Source: ARK-15 sp038880255 (GTDB lineage: Archaea; Thermoplasmatota; Thermoplasmata; Thermoplasmatales; ARK-15). Taken from it: a DNA stretch of 36,563 nucleotides. Location: NCBI GenBank assembly GCA_038880255.1, contig JAVZSA010000012.1:1-36563 (forward strand), read 5' to 3'. Positions 16,144 through 25,072 of the stretch are shown one piece after another. The notes beneath the pieces are model-generated. The model was not told the DNA's origin, searched no databases, and saw nothing but the letters and a program-made list of their open reading frames with translations. How positions within the stretch are numbered: the stretch's first letter is position 1; the number at the start of each line of letters is the position of its first letter. A program made the translations under genes and the position numbers.

Positions 16144-17133
16144 ATGTTTGAACCATACTTTGAAACTGGAAAATGGATAAGGGAGCATAGAAAGGAAAAT
16201 GATCTTTCAAACAGTGGCCTTTCAGGAATTGTTGATCTTAAGAAGTATTTTGATAAGGCCACTATGATGGATGAGGAAATACTCAAACAAGAAATAGCAG
16301 ATCTTAATGGTGAAGAAATAAAAAATGTAGTTATTACTCATGGTGCAACTGAAGCGTTAATGCTTACAATATGGTATCTCAAATGGACCAATTATGAAAA
16401 TTATATGGTGAGGATTCCGGAGTACGAACCTATCTATAAATTACCCGGATTATTTAATCTGAAAAATTTAAAAGAAATTGAAAAAATAAAAGAAAAGAGT
16501 GATATTGAAAGAGGGATTTTGATTTATAGTAACATTAATAATCCAACAGGATGGTTTTTGGAAGAGCTTGAAGGTTTTGGAGTAAATGTGATTGACGAAA
16601 CTTTTTTACAATTTAGTAAAGATCTTGAAACTATAAAATATAAAAATAAAACTTTTAGAATAAATACATTTACAAAATTTTATGGTGGTGATGATTTAAG
16701 GGTAGGCTGGATTATTGCACCTGATTCAAATATTGCAGAAAAAATAAATGCAATGAAAGGAATCTTTACAGAGCAGGTATCTAGGTATAATATTTCTGTT
16801 GCATACCATATATTAAGGGACAATGATACAATTAAAACCTTTGTAAAGGAAGAAATGTTGAAAAATTTTTCATACTTGAAAAAAAATATGGGAAAATTGA
16901 AATTTTATAATAATAAAATACCTGAACTATCGACCTTGAGTTTTATTGATTATTCAGAGTATTCCAACATGGATTCTATAAGTATTGCAAATTATCTATA
17001 TTCTAAAGGTATTTCTATTGTGCCTTCTAAATTTTTTGGGATTGATGGTACTTATTTGAGGGTATGTTACACAAGAAAGAATTTTCAGGAAATATTTGAT
17101 AAATTCATTTTCTATTTGGAGGAAATTGGATGA
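16144..17133 (+). CDS. PLP-dependent class I/II aminotransferase
   Basis: This fold-type I aminotransferase has 329 residues, somewhat short for the family because of a trimmed N-terminus. Visible motifs are THGATEALML (cofactor phosphate loop), NINNPTGW, VIDETFLQF (Asp to the pyridine nitrogen), TKFYGGDDLRVGW with PLP lysine K178 and the following Arg, and the C-terminal GTYLRVCYTR carboxylate-binding arginine. The amino donor and acceptor cannot be told. Its stop overlaps the start of the ROK-type kinase (ATGA), so the two may act in one pathway. Confidence 0.86.
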   Translation: MFEPYFETGKWIREHRKENDLSNSGLSGIVDLKKYFDKATMMDEEILKQEIADLNGEEIKNVVITHGATEALMLTIWYLKWTNYENYMVRIPEYEPIYKLPGLFNLKNLKEIEKIKEKSDIERGILIYSNINNPTGWFLEELEGFGVNVIDETFLQFSKDLETIKYKNKTFRINTFTKFYGGDDLRVGWIIAPDSNIAEKINAMKGIFTEQVSRYNISVAYHILRDNDTIKTFVKEEMLKNFSYLKKNMGKLKFYNNKIPELSTLSFIDYSEYSNMDSISIANYLYSKGISIVPSKFFGIDGTYLRVCYTRKNFQEIFDKFIFYLEEIG

Positions 17134-17906
17134 AAAAGGTAATAGTGGATATTGGTGGAACAAAAACATTCATTTCATTAATGGAAGAAGGCAAAATAAG
17201 AAAATTGGAAAAATTTGAAACCCCTAGGGAAAGGAGGGATTTACTTAATATACTTTCAAGAGTCTTTAAATATTCAAATGAAATAAAAACCATAAATGTG
17301 GCCATTGCTGGTAGATATCAAAATAATAAGGTCATTCTTTCACCAAATATACCCTTATTAAATTTTAATCTTAAGGATTTTTTTAGAACTTTTGAAAATG
17401 TGAATATTGAAAATGATACCCTATGTGGTGTATGTAACCTTCTAAATGAAGGAGTTAATAATGCACTATTAATAAACTGGGGTACTGGTATAGGTGGTGC
17501 AATTATCATAGATGGAAAAATATACAGAGGTATGGGCAAGGCAGGTGAAATAGGTCATGTACGCTTGATAAAAGGGGATTGGGAGGATTTACTTGGAGGA
17601 AAATCGTTCGTTAAAAAATATGGTATGGATGGGGTATTGTTACAAAAAATGGCTATTAATGGTAATAAAGATGCAATAAATGCATTATACGAATTAGGTA
17701 AAGGGTTTGGGGAATTCCTTGTTTCAATGATTTATATACTTGATCCAGAAATAATTGTTCTTTATGGAGGTGTAATTAATTCTTGGAATTTTATGAAAAA
17801 TGGAGTTAAAGAAAAATTAAGAGAATTTAGAATGAAAAATAAAATTAGGGTAATAAAAGATAGATATTATACCTTGAGGGGCTGTTACTACATTGATGAG
17901 ATTTAA
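17130..17906 (+). CDS. ROK-family-like sugar kinase lacking the zinc-cysteine motif
   Basis: This 258-residue protein of the actin-like ATPase fold is shorter than the usual ROK kinase of about 300. Phosphate 1 is DIGGTK (residues 7-12), the catalytic Asp lies in IENDTLCGV, phosphate 2 is NWGTGIGGAII, and GKAGEIGHVRL carries the conserved ROK EIGH. The adenosine-end glycines are in VLYGGVI. After EIGH, classical ROK proteins have CxCGxxGC; here it reads KGDWEDLLGG with no cysteines. Glucose or an amino sugar is the likeliest substrate class, as inference from family. Its 3' end overlaps the convergent ABC permease by 4 bp. Confidence 0.83.
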   Translation: MKKVIVDIGGTKTFISLMEEGKIRKLEKFETPRERRDLLNILSRVFKYSNEIKTINVAIAGRYQNNKVILSPNIPLLNFNLKDFFRTFENVNIENDTLCGVCNLLNEGVNNALLINWGTGIGGAIIIDGKIYRGMGKAGEIGHVRLIKGDWEDLLGGKSFVKKYGMDGVLLQKMAINGNKDAINALYELGKGFGEFLVSMIYILDPEIIVLYGGVINSWNFMKNGVKEKLREFRMKNKIRVIKDRYYTLRGCYYIDEI

Positions 17907-19228
17907 TCATATTTTCTCATTAAATACAAATAAATCATGGTGGGAATGATTACCCATAATATTGATGCAACCACTACAATATTCAAATTAATTCCATAAA
18001 CCAATGTTTCAGCATTCGGAAGGCTAAAATAAGTTATGAATTTTGCCACATCAATTGGATTTCCAAGACCTACAATATTGCTCAATTTTATAAATTCCAA
18101 AGAAAGAATATTCGTAGAAGTTGCTAAAGCTACACCAAGTGTAATTATTGAGTATATCATATTAAAGAATATCCAAATCACTATACCCCATATTATTGGT
18201 GTAGAAAGCGATTTACTAAAGAACCCGGAAAATGATTCGATCAATATAAAAATGAATGAAAGGAATGCTACAGAAACAAATATTGCAATTAAATTTAGAA
18301 TACTAAGTACAAGGCCATAATTTAATGCAGTTATGTAAAATATTATTATTGATATTAAAAAAAGAATGAGTATTGAAATAAATGTTCCGAGTGTTTTTGC
18401 CCAATAGATAGTTTCTCTTTTTACTGGCCTTGAAATAATCAGTTCCAATGCACCTGAAACCTTATCCTTTGCAATTGAATCATACCCAGCAATTATACCA
18501 GCAATAGGTACAAAAAATGTAATAAGACTTGAAGCAACAGAATTGATCAAACTTTTTACATTTATGGATGAAATGGAATTAATTGGGGATAAATGTGCTA
18601 ATGGCAATGTATTATTACCATATTTTATAGTAACATTACCAATACCATAGGCTACAATAAAACCATATTGATTTGGTGATCCTGCATAGGAATTATTTAT
18701 ATATAAAGAAAGACCTGATGGTACACTGCCATTTAAAGAAGAAACAAGTAATGCAATTCCAGGCATTGATATATTCTTGCTTGATTGAATAAAAACTAAT
18801 GAAATGCTTAAATCAATCCACCACAATAAATTTACTATTTGATTATTATCATATATAAAATTTCCATTGGGCGGTGTATTGTTTGTAATGGTAATGTTCG
18901 TATTCACTATTATGGGTTTATTGGGATCCGTTATGAAATTTGTAATAAATATTTTTTTATGATTATTGTATAAAAATGATAAATTACTAGAATATTTAAT
19001 AGAATTACCATATTGATCAACTGCAAATAATTTTATTGCATAAGTATTATTCTCAAAATAAGGTGTAGCTAGTAATTTTTCTGAAGAGACGTATGTTAAG
19101 CTGGTGCTTGAAAGTAATGGTAATGTAATAAGAAGTATAGCAAGTAAGGTTACTGATATTATTATTATTTTTGAATCCTTTATTTCTCGAAGAATTTCCC
19201 TTTTTAATATAATAAAAAATTTCTTCAT
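17903..19228 (-). CDS. ABC-2 type transporter permease
   Basis: The 441 residues have one N-terminal helix (about 20-40), a long extracytoplasmic domain rich in N-x-S/T sites (about 42-225), and five more helices starting with SSLITFFVPIAGIIAGYDS. The cytoplasmic motif KDKVSGALELIISRPVKRET is the conserved coupling segment of NosY/ABC-2 permeases. It overlaps the ATPase gene by ATGA and surely pairs with it. The substrate is unknown; relatives export lipids, peptides or drugs. Confidence 0.88.
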   Translation of the reverse strand: MKKFFIILKREILREIKDSKIIIISVTLLAILLITLPLLSSTSLTYVSSEKLLATPYFENNTYAIKLFAVDQYGNSIKYSSNLSFLYNNHKKIFITNFITDPNKPIIVNTNITITNNTPPNGNFIYDNNQIVNLLWWIDLSISLVFIQSSKNISMPGIALLVSSLNGSVPSGLSLYINNSYAGSPNQYGFIVAYGIGNVTIKYGNNTLPLAHLSPINSISSINVKSLINSVASSLITFFVPIAGIIAGYDSIAKDKVSGALELIISRPVKRETIYWAKTLGTFISILILFLISIIIFYITALNYGLVLSILNLIAIFVSVAFLSFIFILIESFSGFFSKSLSTPIIWGIVIWIFFNMIYSIITLGVALATSTNILSLEFIKLSNIVGLGNPIDVAKFITYFSLPNAETLVYGINLNIVVVASILWVIIPTMIYLYLMRKYD

Positions 19229-20163
19229 TTTTTTTCACCCTCTATTTCTTTAATTTTTTGAAGAAAAAGTGTTTCAAGGTTAAATTCCGCCCTATTAATT
19301 TGTATTACCTTATGATTTTTCTTTACTAAATAAATATTTATTTCTGCTGAAGTTTCGTCAGTTGCATCTTTTAACCACAAATATTTTCCATCATATTTTG
19401 CATCAACATTAAAATTTTCCTTAATTTCCTTAATTTCATTTTCTCCAATTCTGTCCACTTCAAAATATATGTAATTGCCCAACCTACTCTGAAACTCTTT
19501 CTCCAATTCTTCAATTGTCCTAGTTTGAAATGTTTTTCCTTTATGTATGAATGTTATTCTATCAGATATGTTTGAAATTTCTGTTAAAATGTGTGATGAA
19601 AGTAAAACACTTCCACCAGAATCCTTAAATTTTTTCATTGTTTCTCTGAAAAAGTTCATACCTTCAGGATCCAAACCATTCATAGCTTCATCCATAAGCA
19701 TTAATTCAGGTTCAATTATGAATGCCTGGGCAAGCGCCAATCTTCTTCTCATACCTAAAGAATAACTCTTTATCCTATCATTTCCTTTTTCACCTAGTCC
19801 TACCAGTGATAATGCCTCGTCAATTTTGTCCTTTGAAACCAAATTATTGTTAAATCTTGATATATAAATTAAAAAATCTCTCCCCTTCATAGTGGGATCA
19901 AAAATAGGATTTTCTGGTACCCACGCAATTTTTTCCGCAACTTTTTCATGATTTTTTATTGAATCAATACCATTAAAATATATAGAACCAGAGTCTGGCC
20001 TAAGAACACCTGCCATTATTTTTATTGTTGTTGTTTTTCCAGCACCATTTAGTCCAACAAAACCCATTATTTCCCCATTCCTAATTTCAAATGTAACATC
20101 TGTTAGAGCTTTTACCTTATTTTTTCCATTAAAAATTTTTGAAAGATTTTTCACTTCAATCAT
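19225..20163 (-). CDS. ABC transporter ATP-binding protein
   Basis: This 312-residue ATPase has Walker A GLNGAGKT (37-44), signature YSLGMRRRLALAQAF, Walker B LMLMDEAMNGLDPEG and the H-loop LLSSHILTE. The order and the roughly 90-residue tail after HKGKTF fit the CcmA/GldA-like ATPases that serve ABC-2 permeases. It is the first gene of a two-gene operon with the permease. No clear ribosome site precedes the ATG, and the upstream 170 bp to the divergent glycosyltransferase gene are extremely AT-rich. Confidence 0.93.
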   Translation of the reverse strand: MIEVKNLSKIFNGKNKVKALTDVTFEIRNGEIMGFVGLNGAGKTTTIKIMAGVLRPDSGSIYFNGIDSIKNHEKVAEKIAWVPENPIFDPTMKGRDFLIYISRFNNNLVSKDKIDEALSLVGLGEKGNDRIKSYSLGMRRRLALAQAFIIEPELMLMDEAMNGLDPEGMNFFRETMKKFKDSGGSVLLSSHILTEISNISDRITFIHKGKTFQTRTIEELEKEFQSRLGNYIYFEVDRIGENEIKEIKENFNVDAKYDGKYLWLKDATDETSAEINIYLVKKNHKVIQINRAEFNLETLFLQKIKEIEGEKK

Positions 20164-20333
20164 TATTTAGTAATAGCTAAAAACATTATTAAAATTTTAT
20201 CCCAATTTTTATAATTTTAAATTAATCTTTTAATTTATAAAAACTGGAAAAAGTGATATTTTCAAAATAGTAATTATAATATTAGTATAACAAAATATTT
20301 ATTAGAATTTAATATCTCCATGCATGATAAAAA

Positions 20334-21074
20334 ATGGTAAAATATTCTTTTTGTATTACTTGTTATAATTCAAAAGATATAGTAGACGATTTTATTGAAC
20401 CATTACTTAATTTAAAGGACGATTATGAAATTATTATTGTGGATGGTGGTTCTAAAGATGGCACATATGAAAAATTGAAAAAATATGAAAAAGATAATAT
20501 TAAAATATTGAGGGAAAATTGTTCTACTGGAAAAGGTAGGGATATTGCTTTGAAAGCTTCTCAGGGCGAAATAATTATAACATTGGATTTTGATGTAAGA
20601 ATAGAAAAACCATTAATGATTGTTGAAAATTTCAATAAATTGAATATTGATAAAATTATTAGGTTTAGCATAAAAAATAGTCAATGTACTAATACAATTT
20701 ATGTTGGAAAAAGAGACCTTTTTTTAAAAGTTGGAGGATTCCCTCATTTAGTTGCAGCAGATGATGTTTATTTTGACAAAAAATTAAAAAAATTAAATAT
20801 TATAGAATTTAAAGAAATAGATTTACCTCATAAATGTCTTTATATTAATAATAAATCATCAGGAATAACTTCAAGATATGAAAAAAATATACTTAAAAAA
20901 ATTAAAAGGAGAATTTTAGTTACAAGAGATAATATTTTTGTTCAGAATCTAAATTTTAAAGATTTTATTAAATTTTATAAATTAACCGGGTACAAAATTT
21001 ATGTCATCGGAATACCATTATATCTAATTGGAAAATTTTTATCTTATTTTGTGAAAATTCCTAAATTAGATTGA
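20334..21074 (+). CDS. Family 2 glycosyltransferase
   Basis: This 246-residue GT-A fold enzyme transfers a sugar from a nucleotide donor, probably to a lipid or surface glycan. Motifs are the N-terminal YSFCITCYNSKD, the nucleotide site VDGGSKDGTYE, GKGRDIALKAS, the metal-binding LDFDVRI and the acidic VAADDVYFD. One membrane-associated hydrophobic segment lies near the C-terminus (YVIGIPLYLIGKFLSYFV). Codons are even more A/T-biased than in most neighbours (runs of AAA, TTA, ATT). A TATA-like AAAATATTTATTAG lies about 37 bp upstream. It stands alone, away from any obvious glycosylation cluster, next to a decayed gene, so acquisition by transfer is possible. Confidence 0.87.
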   Translation: MVKYSFCITCYNSKDIVDDFIEPLLNLKDDYEIIIVDGGSKDGTYEKLKKYEKDNIKILRENCSTGKGRDIALKASQGEIIITLDFDVRIEKPLMIVENFNKLNIDKIIRFSIKNSQCTNTIYVGKRDLFLKVGGFPHLVAADDVYFDKKLKKLNIIEFKEIDLPHKCLYINNKSSGITSRYEKNILKKIKRRILVTRDNIFVQNLNFKDFIKFYKLTGYKIYVIGIPLYLIGKFLSYFVKIPKLD

Positions 21075-21171
21075 AAATTATATAATATTAAATGGTGAAC
21101 TAGTTGCAATATATTAAATAAATGTAAAATTCTAATATTATTTTGAATTTAATATTATATTTAAAATATTT

Positions 21172-22094
21172 TTAAATTTCCTCTGTTTCAACAAAAATTT
21201 TCTTAACAAATGGTAATTCGTTTCTAATCCTTTTTTCTATGTTATCAATAGTTTTTTCAATATCCTCAGTGGAAAGTCCATCTTTAAAATTTAAATCAAG
21301 GCCCAATATGACTGTGTTTGGTCCCATGTAAATACCATCAATATTTATAATATAATTTATATTTTCAATCTCTTTTAAAATTTTTATAATCCTATCCCTA
21401 TCATTTGATGTAAGACCTTTACCTATGAGAAGATCCTTGCTTACTTTCGCTAAATAAATACCTATTATTATCAATAGAATACCTACACCAAAGGAGGAAA
21501 TTGAATCATAAATGAAATTATTAAGAACTTGGGTTAAAATTATGCCTATGAGTATTATAAATATACCGATCAAAGCTCCCAAGTCTTCCATAAATGCATT
21601 TATAATTATTGAATCTCTAATATTTTTTAAATATTCCCTAATTGTTTTGTAATTACTCTCCCTTATCTTTTTTCTTAATATCTTTATTGTGTATATTAAT
21701 GCTGAGCCATCCAAAAGAAATGATAAAAGTATTATTAAATAAACGAAATGAACATCTTTTATTATATATGGATGTTGATTTTTAGATAGCCTTCCAAAAT
21801 TGAAACAAAACCAGAAAATTCTATAAAGAGTATTGAAGCTATAAATGACCAAAAATATTGTTCCTTGCCTTTTCCAAAAGGAAAATTTAATTTATCCTTT
21901 ATAGAACTTCTTTTAAAACCTAGAAAAAGAAGCAGTTGATTTAAGGTATCTGACAAAGAGTGAAATGATTCTGCCATTAATCCCGCAGAACCTGAAATTA
22001 TAGCAACTATGAATTTACCAATGAAAAGAAATATGTTTGAAAAAAGTGCAAAAAGAACTGCACTTATGCTACTAGAAATTATGAATTTATCAAT
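21172..22094 (-). pseudogene. Cation diffusion facilitator (CDF) transporter, frameshifted and without a start codon
   Basis: Two reading frames together spell a full CDF metal transporter. The N-terminal part (SSSISAVLFALFSN, then ISGSAGLMAESFHSLSDTLN, then FGKGKEQYFW) lies in one frame down to about 21780. The rest (KNQHPYIIKDVHFVYL, later IINAFMEDLGALIG and the C-terminal cytoplasmic domain) lies in another. Adding one base to the five-T run at 21779-21783 (five A on the coding strand) restores a continuous ILEGYLKNQHPYII. The upstream part also lacks any in-frame ATG, GTG or TTG before the Met of LMAESF at 21977; the family N-terminus begins near an ATT at 22094. Two defects point to a pseudogene, though a sequencing error in the homopolymer could explain the first. 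Confidence 0.8.
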
Positions 22095-22172
22095 ATTATT
22101 ACATTATAAATTTTATCATTTATTCTTAAAAAATATTAAATACAATAATCTCTATAAACAATTGGTGATCAA

Positions 22173-22391
22173 ATGAATTATAGAACTAGTTACGGAAAAA
22201 ACATCCTAAAAATTTTTCTACTTATGATAATTCCTTGGGTGTTTATAGTTTTTCTAGCCCCATTTTACAACGTAAAACAGCCATATCTGGGTGGTTGGCC
22301 ATTCCTTTATTGGTATCTTTTTATGTGGGTTTTCCTTCAACCTGTTTTCACATTTTTAGTGTTTAAGTTTATAGATAGAGAGAGGTGGTAA
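22173..22391 (+). CDS. Small DUF3311-like membrane protein, symporter partner
   Basis: The 72 residues form two membrane helices (about 11-30 and 42-64) separated by a loop with PFYNVKQPYLGGWPFLYWY, and end in FIDRERW. This looks like the DUF3311 family, whose members are regularly encoded immediately before sodium:solute symporters. The start is backed by GGTGATCAA directly upstream. The stop is 1 bp before the symporter ATG, and GAGAGGTGG near its end is the symporter's ribosome site. It is probably a small subunit of the transporter. Confidence 0.8.
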   Translation: MNYRTSYGKNILKIFLLMIIPWVFIVFLAPFYNVKQPYLGGWPFLYWYLFMWVFLQPVFTFLVFKFIDRERW

Positions 22392-22392
22392 A

Positions 22393-23928
22393 ATGTTCAA
22401 TGAATTGGATTATGCAATATTTTTTACTTTGATAGGATTAACAATAGTTGTTTCATTCCTTGGGGCTAAGTGGAGAAAAGCGGATTTTTCCAAAATTAGT
22501 GAATGGAGTATAGGTGGTAGGAAGTTTGGAACAATAGTGGTATGGTTTTTAATGGGCGGGGATATATACACAGCTTATGCTCTAATATCTGTTCCAGGTG
22601 GTGCTTATGGAATGGGCGGTTTTATCCTTTATTCTGCTGTTTATGGTTCCATATCTTATCCATTCCTTTATTATGTTGCCCCTAGGTTGTATCTTATTGC
22701 AAAAAAGAGAGGAATGATAACAGGTGGTGATTATGTAAAGGAAAGGTTCAACAGTTCCACTCTTGCCCTCTTGATTGCTCTTACTGGAATTATTGCAATG
22801 CTTCCATATATAGCTTTACAAATAGTGGGCATAAAGTACGTTCTTGTTGCAATGAATTTCCCAGTGAATGAGAGTTATCTTATAGCATTCCTTATTGTTG
22901 CTGCATTTACCATTGTTGCAGGCCTGCGTGGTCCTGCTCTTGGTGCAATAATAAAGGATATACTCCTTTGGGCTGTTATAATAACAATTACAATTGTATT
23001 ATTCATACAATTCAGTGGTTTTAGTACCGTTTTTTCACATCTTGATACAATAGGAAAGAATTATATGATTCCAAATAACCTAATGTTAGGTTATATAACA
23101 CTTGCATTTGGGAATGGTATAGCATGGTTACTTTTTCCAAATCTTTTGACAGGTATATTCGGTTCTAAAGATGCTAGAACAATAAAAAAGAATTCCGTTT
23201 TTCTTCCAGTCTATCAAGTGTGGATGATAGTTTTGGCAATTATAGGTCTCATAGCCCTTAGTGAAAACCTAATACCTAGTCATGTTTCAAGTTTAGCATT
23301 TCCAAGTGTTCTTAATGCATATTTCCCACCAACCTTTGTGGTTATTGCATTTGCTGCAATAATAATTGGCGCAATGATACCTGCTGCAATACAATCATTG
23401 TCTGCTGCAAATCTTATAACAAGGAATATTTACCTAGAATATTTTAACAGACATGCAAATGAAAAGAAACAGGTTCTCATAGGTAGAATATTTGTTTTTG
23501 TAATGATAATAGCAAGCCTAATATTTGTGCTTACACCTGCCGCTTCAGGTTTAATATTTTACCTTCTCACAATGAGTTATGCTTGGCTACTTCAGACTTT
23601 GCCAGCAATAATATTATCCATGTATTGGAACAAGCTTGATAAATATAGTGTGGGAATAGGCTGGCTTGTAGGAATTGTTTTTACCACTTATGGCCTATTT
23701 ACAGTTAACTTTTCCTCATCATTGCTTCCTTGGCTTTCATATATGTATGTTGGAATTGCAGGTTTAATATTGAACTTGTTAGTTCTTCTAATTGTTCATG
23801 CCATTGTGAGAGTTGCCAGAATTAAATATACTTCAGGTATAAAGCCTGTCGAATTTGTTGACTTTGATGAATCCATACCTGGTGTGAAGGAGTGGAGAAA
23901 AAATGATTTTAGAATACGCAAAGAGTAA
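22393..23928 (+). CDS. Sodium:solute symporter (SSS) family transporter
   Basis: This 511-residue protein has about 13 membrane helices and the SSS fold. Early features are SEWSIGGRKFGTIVVWFLMG, then GDIYTAYALISVPGGAYGMG and RGMITGGDYVKERF. A later helix carries AAIIIGAMIPAAIQSLSAAN, the region of the sodium site. It would import a small organic solute with Na+ or H+. Its 3' end overlaps an M20 amidohydrolase by 26 bp, which hints that the solute is an N-acylated amino acid or a peptide; that is inference. The high density of ATA, GGT and CTT codons is like the neighbours. Confidence 0.92.
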   Translation: MFNELDYAIFFTLIGLTIVVSFLGAKWRKADFSKISEWSIGGRKFGTIVVWFLMGGDIYTAYALISVPGGAYGMGGFILYSAVYGSISYPFLYYVAPRLYLIAKKRGMITGGDYVKERFNSSTLALLIALTGIIAMLPYIALQIVGIKYVLVAMNFPVNESYLIAFLIVAAFTIVAGLRGPALGAIIKDILLWAVIITITIVLFIQFSGFSTVFSHLDTIGKNYMIPNNLMLGYITLAFGNGIAWLLFPNLLTGIFGSKDARTIKKNSVFLPVYQVWMIVLAIIGLIALSENLIPSHVSSLAFPSVLNAYFPPTFVVIAFAAIIIGAMIPAAIQSLSAANLITRNIYLEYFNRHANEKKQVLIGRIFVFVMIIASLIFVLTPAASGLIFYLLTMSYAWLLQTLPAIILSMYWNKLDKYSVGIGWLVGIVFTTYGLFTVNFSSSLLPWLSYMYVGIAGLILNLLVLLIVHAIVRVARIKYTSGIKPVEFVDFDESIPGVKEWRKNDFRIRKE

Positions 23929-25072
23929 GGAAAGTAAAATAATAGAATTAAGAAGATTACTACATCAACACCCTGAAATAGCTCATAAAGAATTTGAAAC
24001 ATATAAAATAATCCAGGAGCATTTAAGGGCACTGGATCTTGAAATAAGGGCTCCAGTTGCTGGTACAGGTATTGTGGCAGAAATAAAAGGAAAGGAAAAG
24101 GGGAAAACTGTGGCAATTAGAGCAGATATTGATGCCTTACCAATAAGGGAAGAAAATGATGTACCATATAAATCTAAAAATGAAGGTTATATGCATGCCT
24201 GTGGCCACGATGCGCATATGAGTATGGTATATGGTGCGGCACTGATACTTAATGAAATGAGGGATAAAATAAATGGGAATGTAAGATTTATCTTTCAGCC
24301 TGCAGAGGAAGAAGGTACAGTTGGTGGTGCAAAACCAATGATAGATGAGGGTGCACTTGACGGTGTTGATTATATTTTAGGTATGCATGTTTGGCCTGAG
24401 CTTCCTGAGGGAACTGTGGGTTTTAGATCCGGTCCATTTTTTGCAGCAGCAGATACATTTACATTAGAGATAATTGGAAAGGGAGGTCATGGGGCAAAAC
24501 CTGATTTGGCAATTGATCCCATTTTAATATCAAGTAAAGTCATAGAATCTTTGCAGGCCATTTCATCAAGGGAAATAGATCCTCTTGAACCTGTGGTATT
24601 AACAATTGGTAGTATACACGGAGGGAGTGCACATAATATAATACCTGAAAAAGTAGAAATGAAAGGAACTGTAAGAACAATGAATCCAAATACAAGGGAT
24701 TCTATGGAAGGAAAAATTAGAAGAATAATAAAAGGTGTTACATCTGCATTTAATGCAAATTACAATCTTAATTACATTTATGGATATCCAGTACTAGTGA
24801 ATGATGATAAAATAACAAACATAATGAAGAAGGTAGTTGAAAATATTGTGGGTAGTGAAAGAGTAGTGGAAGCAAAACAAACTATGGGTGCGGAGGATTT
24901 TGCATACTATTTACAAAAGGTACCAGGGACATTTATGTTATTGGGCGTTTACAATGAAAAACTTGGCTTTGTCAATAGTGTTCACACTTCTAAATTTAAC
25001 TTAAATGAGAAAATATTACCACTGGGATCTGCAATTTTTGTCTCTGGAATTTTACAGTTACAAAAATCTTAA
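23903..25072 (+). CDS. M20D-family amidohydrolase (N-acyl amino acid or amide hydrolase)
   Basis: This 389-residue dinuclear metal hydrolase is of the aminoacylase/hippurate hydrolase/IAA-amide hydrolase group. Motifs in order are LRRLLHQHPEIAHKEFET, RADIDALPI, HACGHDAHMSM (Cys and His metal ligands), FQPAEEEGTVGGAKPMI, GMHVWPELPEGTV, and near the end MGAEDFAYYL and NSVHTSKFN. The dimerisation domain begins at GKGGHGAKPDLAIDPI. It cleaves N-acyl groups or dipeptide-like amides in the cytoplasm. It begins within the symporter gene with GGAGTGGAG as ribosome site. Transporter and hydrolase thus look like one uptake-and-use unit. The proC gene lies convergently just downstream. Confidence 0.93.
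   Translation: MILEYAKSKESKIIELRRLLHQHPEIAHKEFETYKIIQEHLRALDLEIRAPVAGTGIVAEIKGKEKGKTVAIRADIDALPIREENDVPYKSKNEGYMHACGHDAHMSMVYGAALILNEMRDKINGNVRFIFQPAEEEGTVGGAKPMIDEGALDGVDYILGMHVWPELPEGTVGFRSGPFFAAADTFTLEIIGKGGHGAKPDLAIDPILISSKVIESLQAISSREIDPLEPVVLTIGSIHGGSAHNIIPEKVEMKGTVRTMNPNTRDSMEGKIRRIIKGVTSAFNANYNLNYIYGYPVLVNDDKITNIMKKVVENIVGSERVVEAKQTMGAEDFAYYLQKVPGTFMLLGVYNEKLGFVNSVHTSKFNLNEKILPLGSAIFVSGILQLQKS

Noticed and set aside
21172..21977. Two separate small membrane proteins instead of one broken CDF gene
   Set aside because: The two frames join into one continuous CDF transporter with a single-base correction at a homopolymer, and both parts match consecutive sections of that family.
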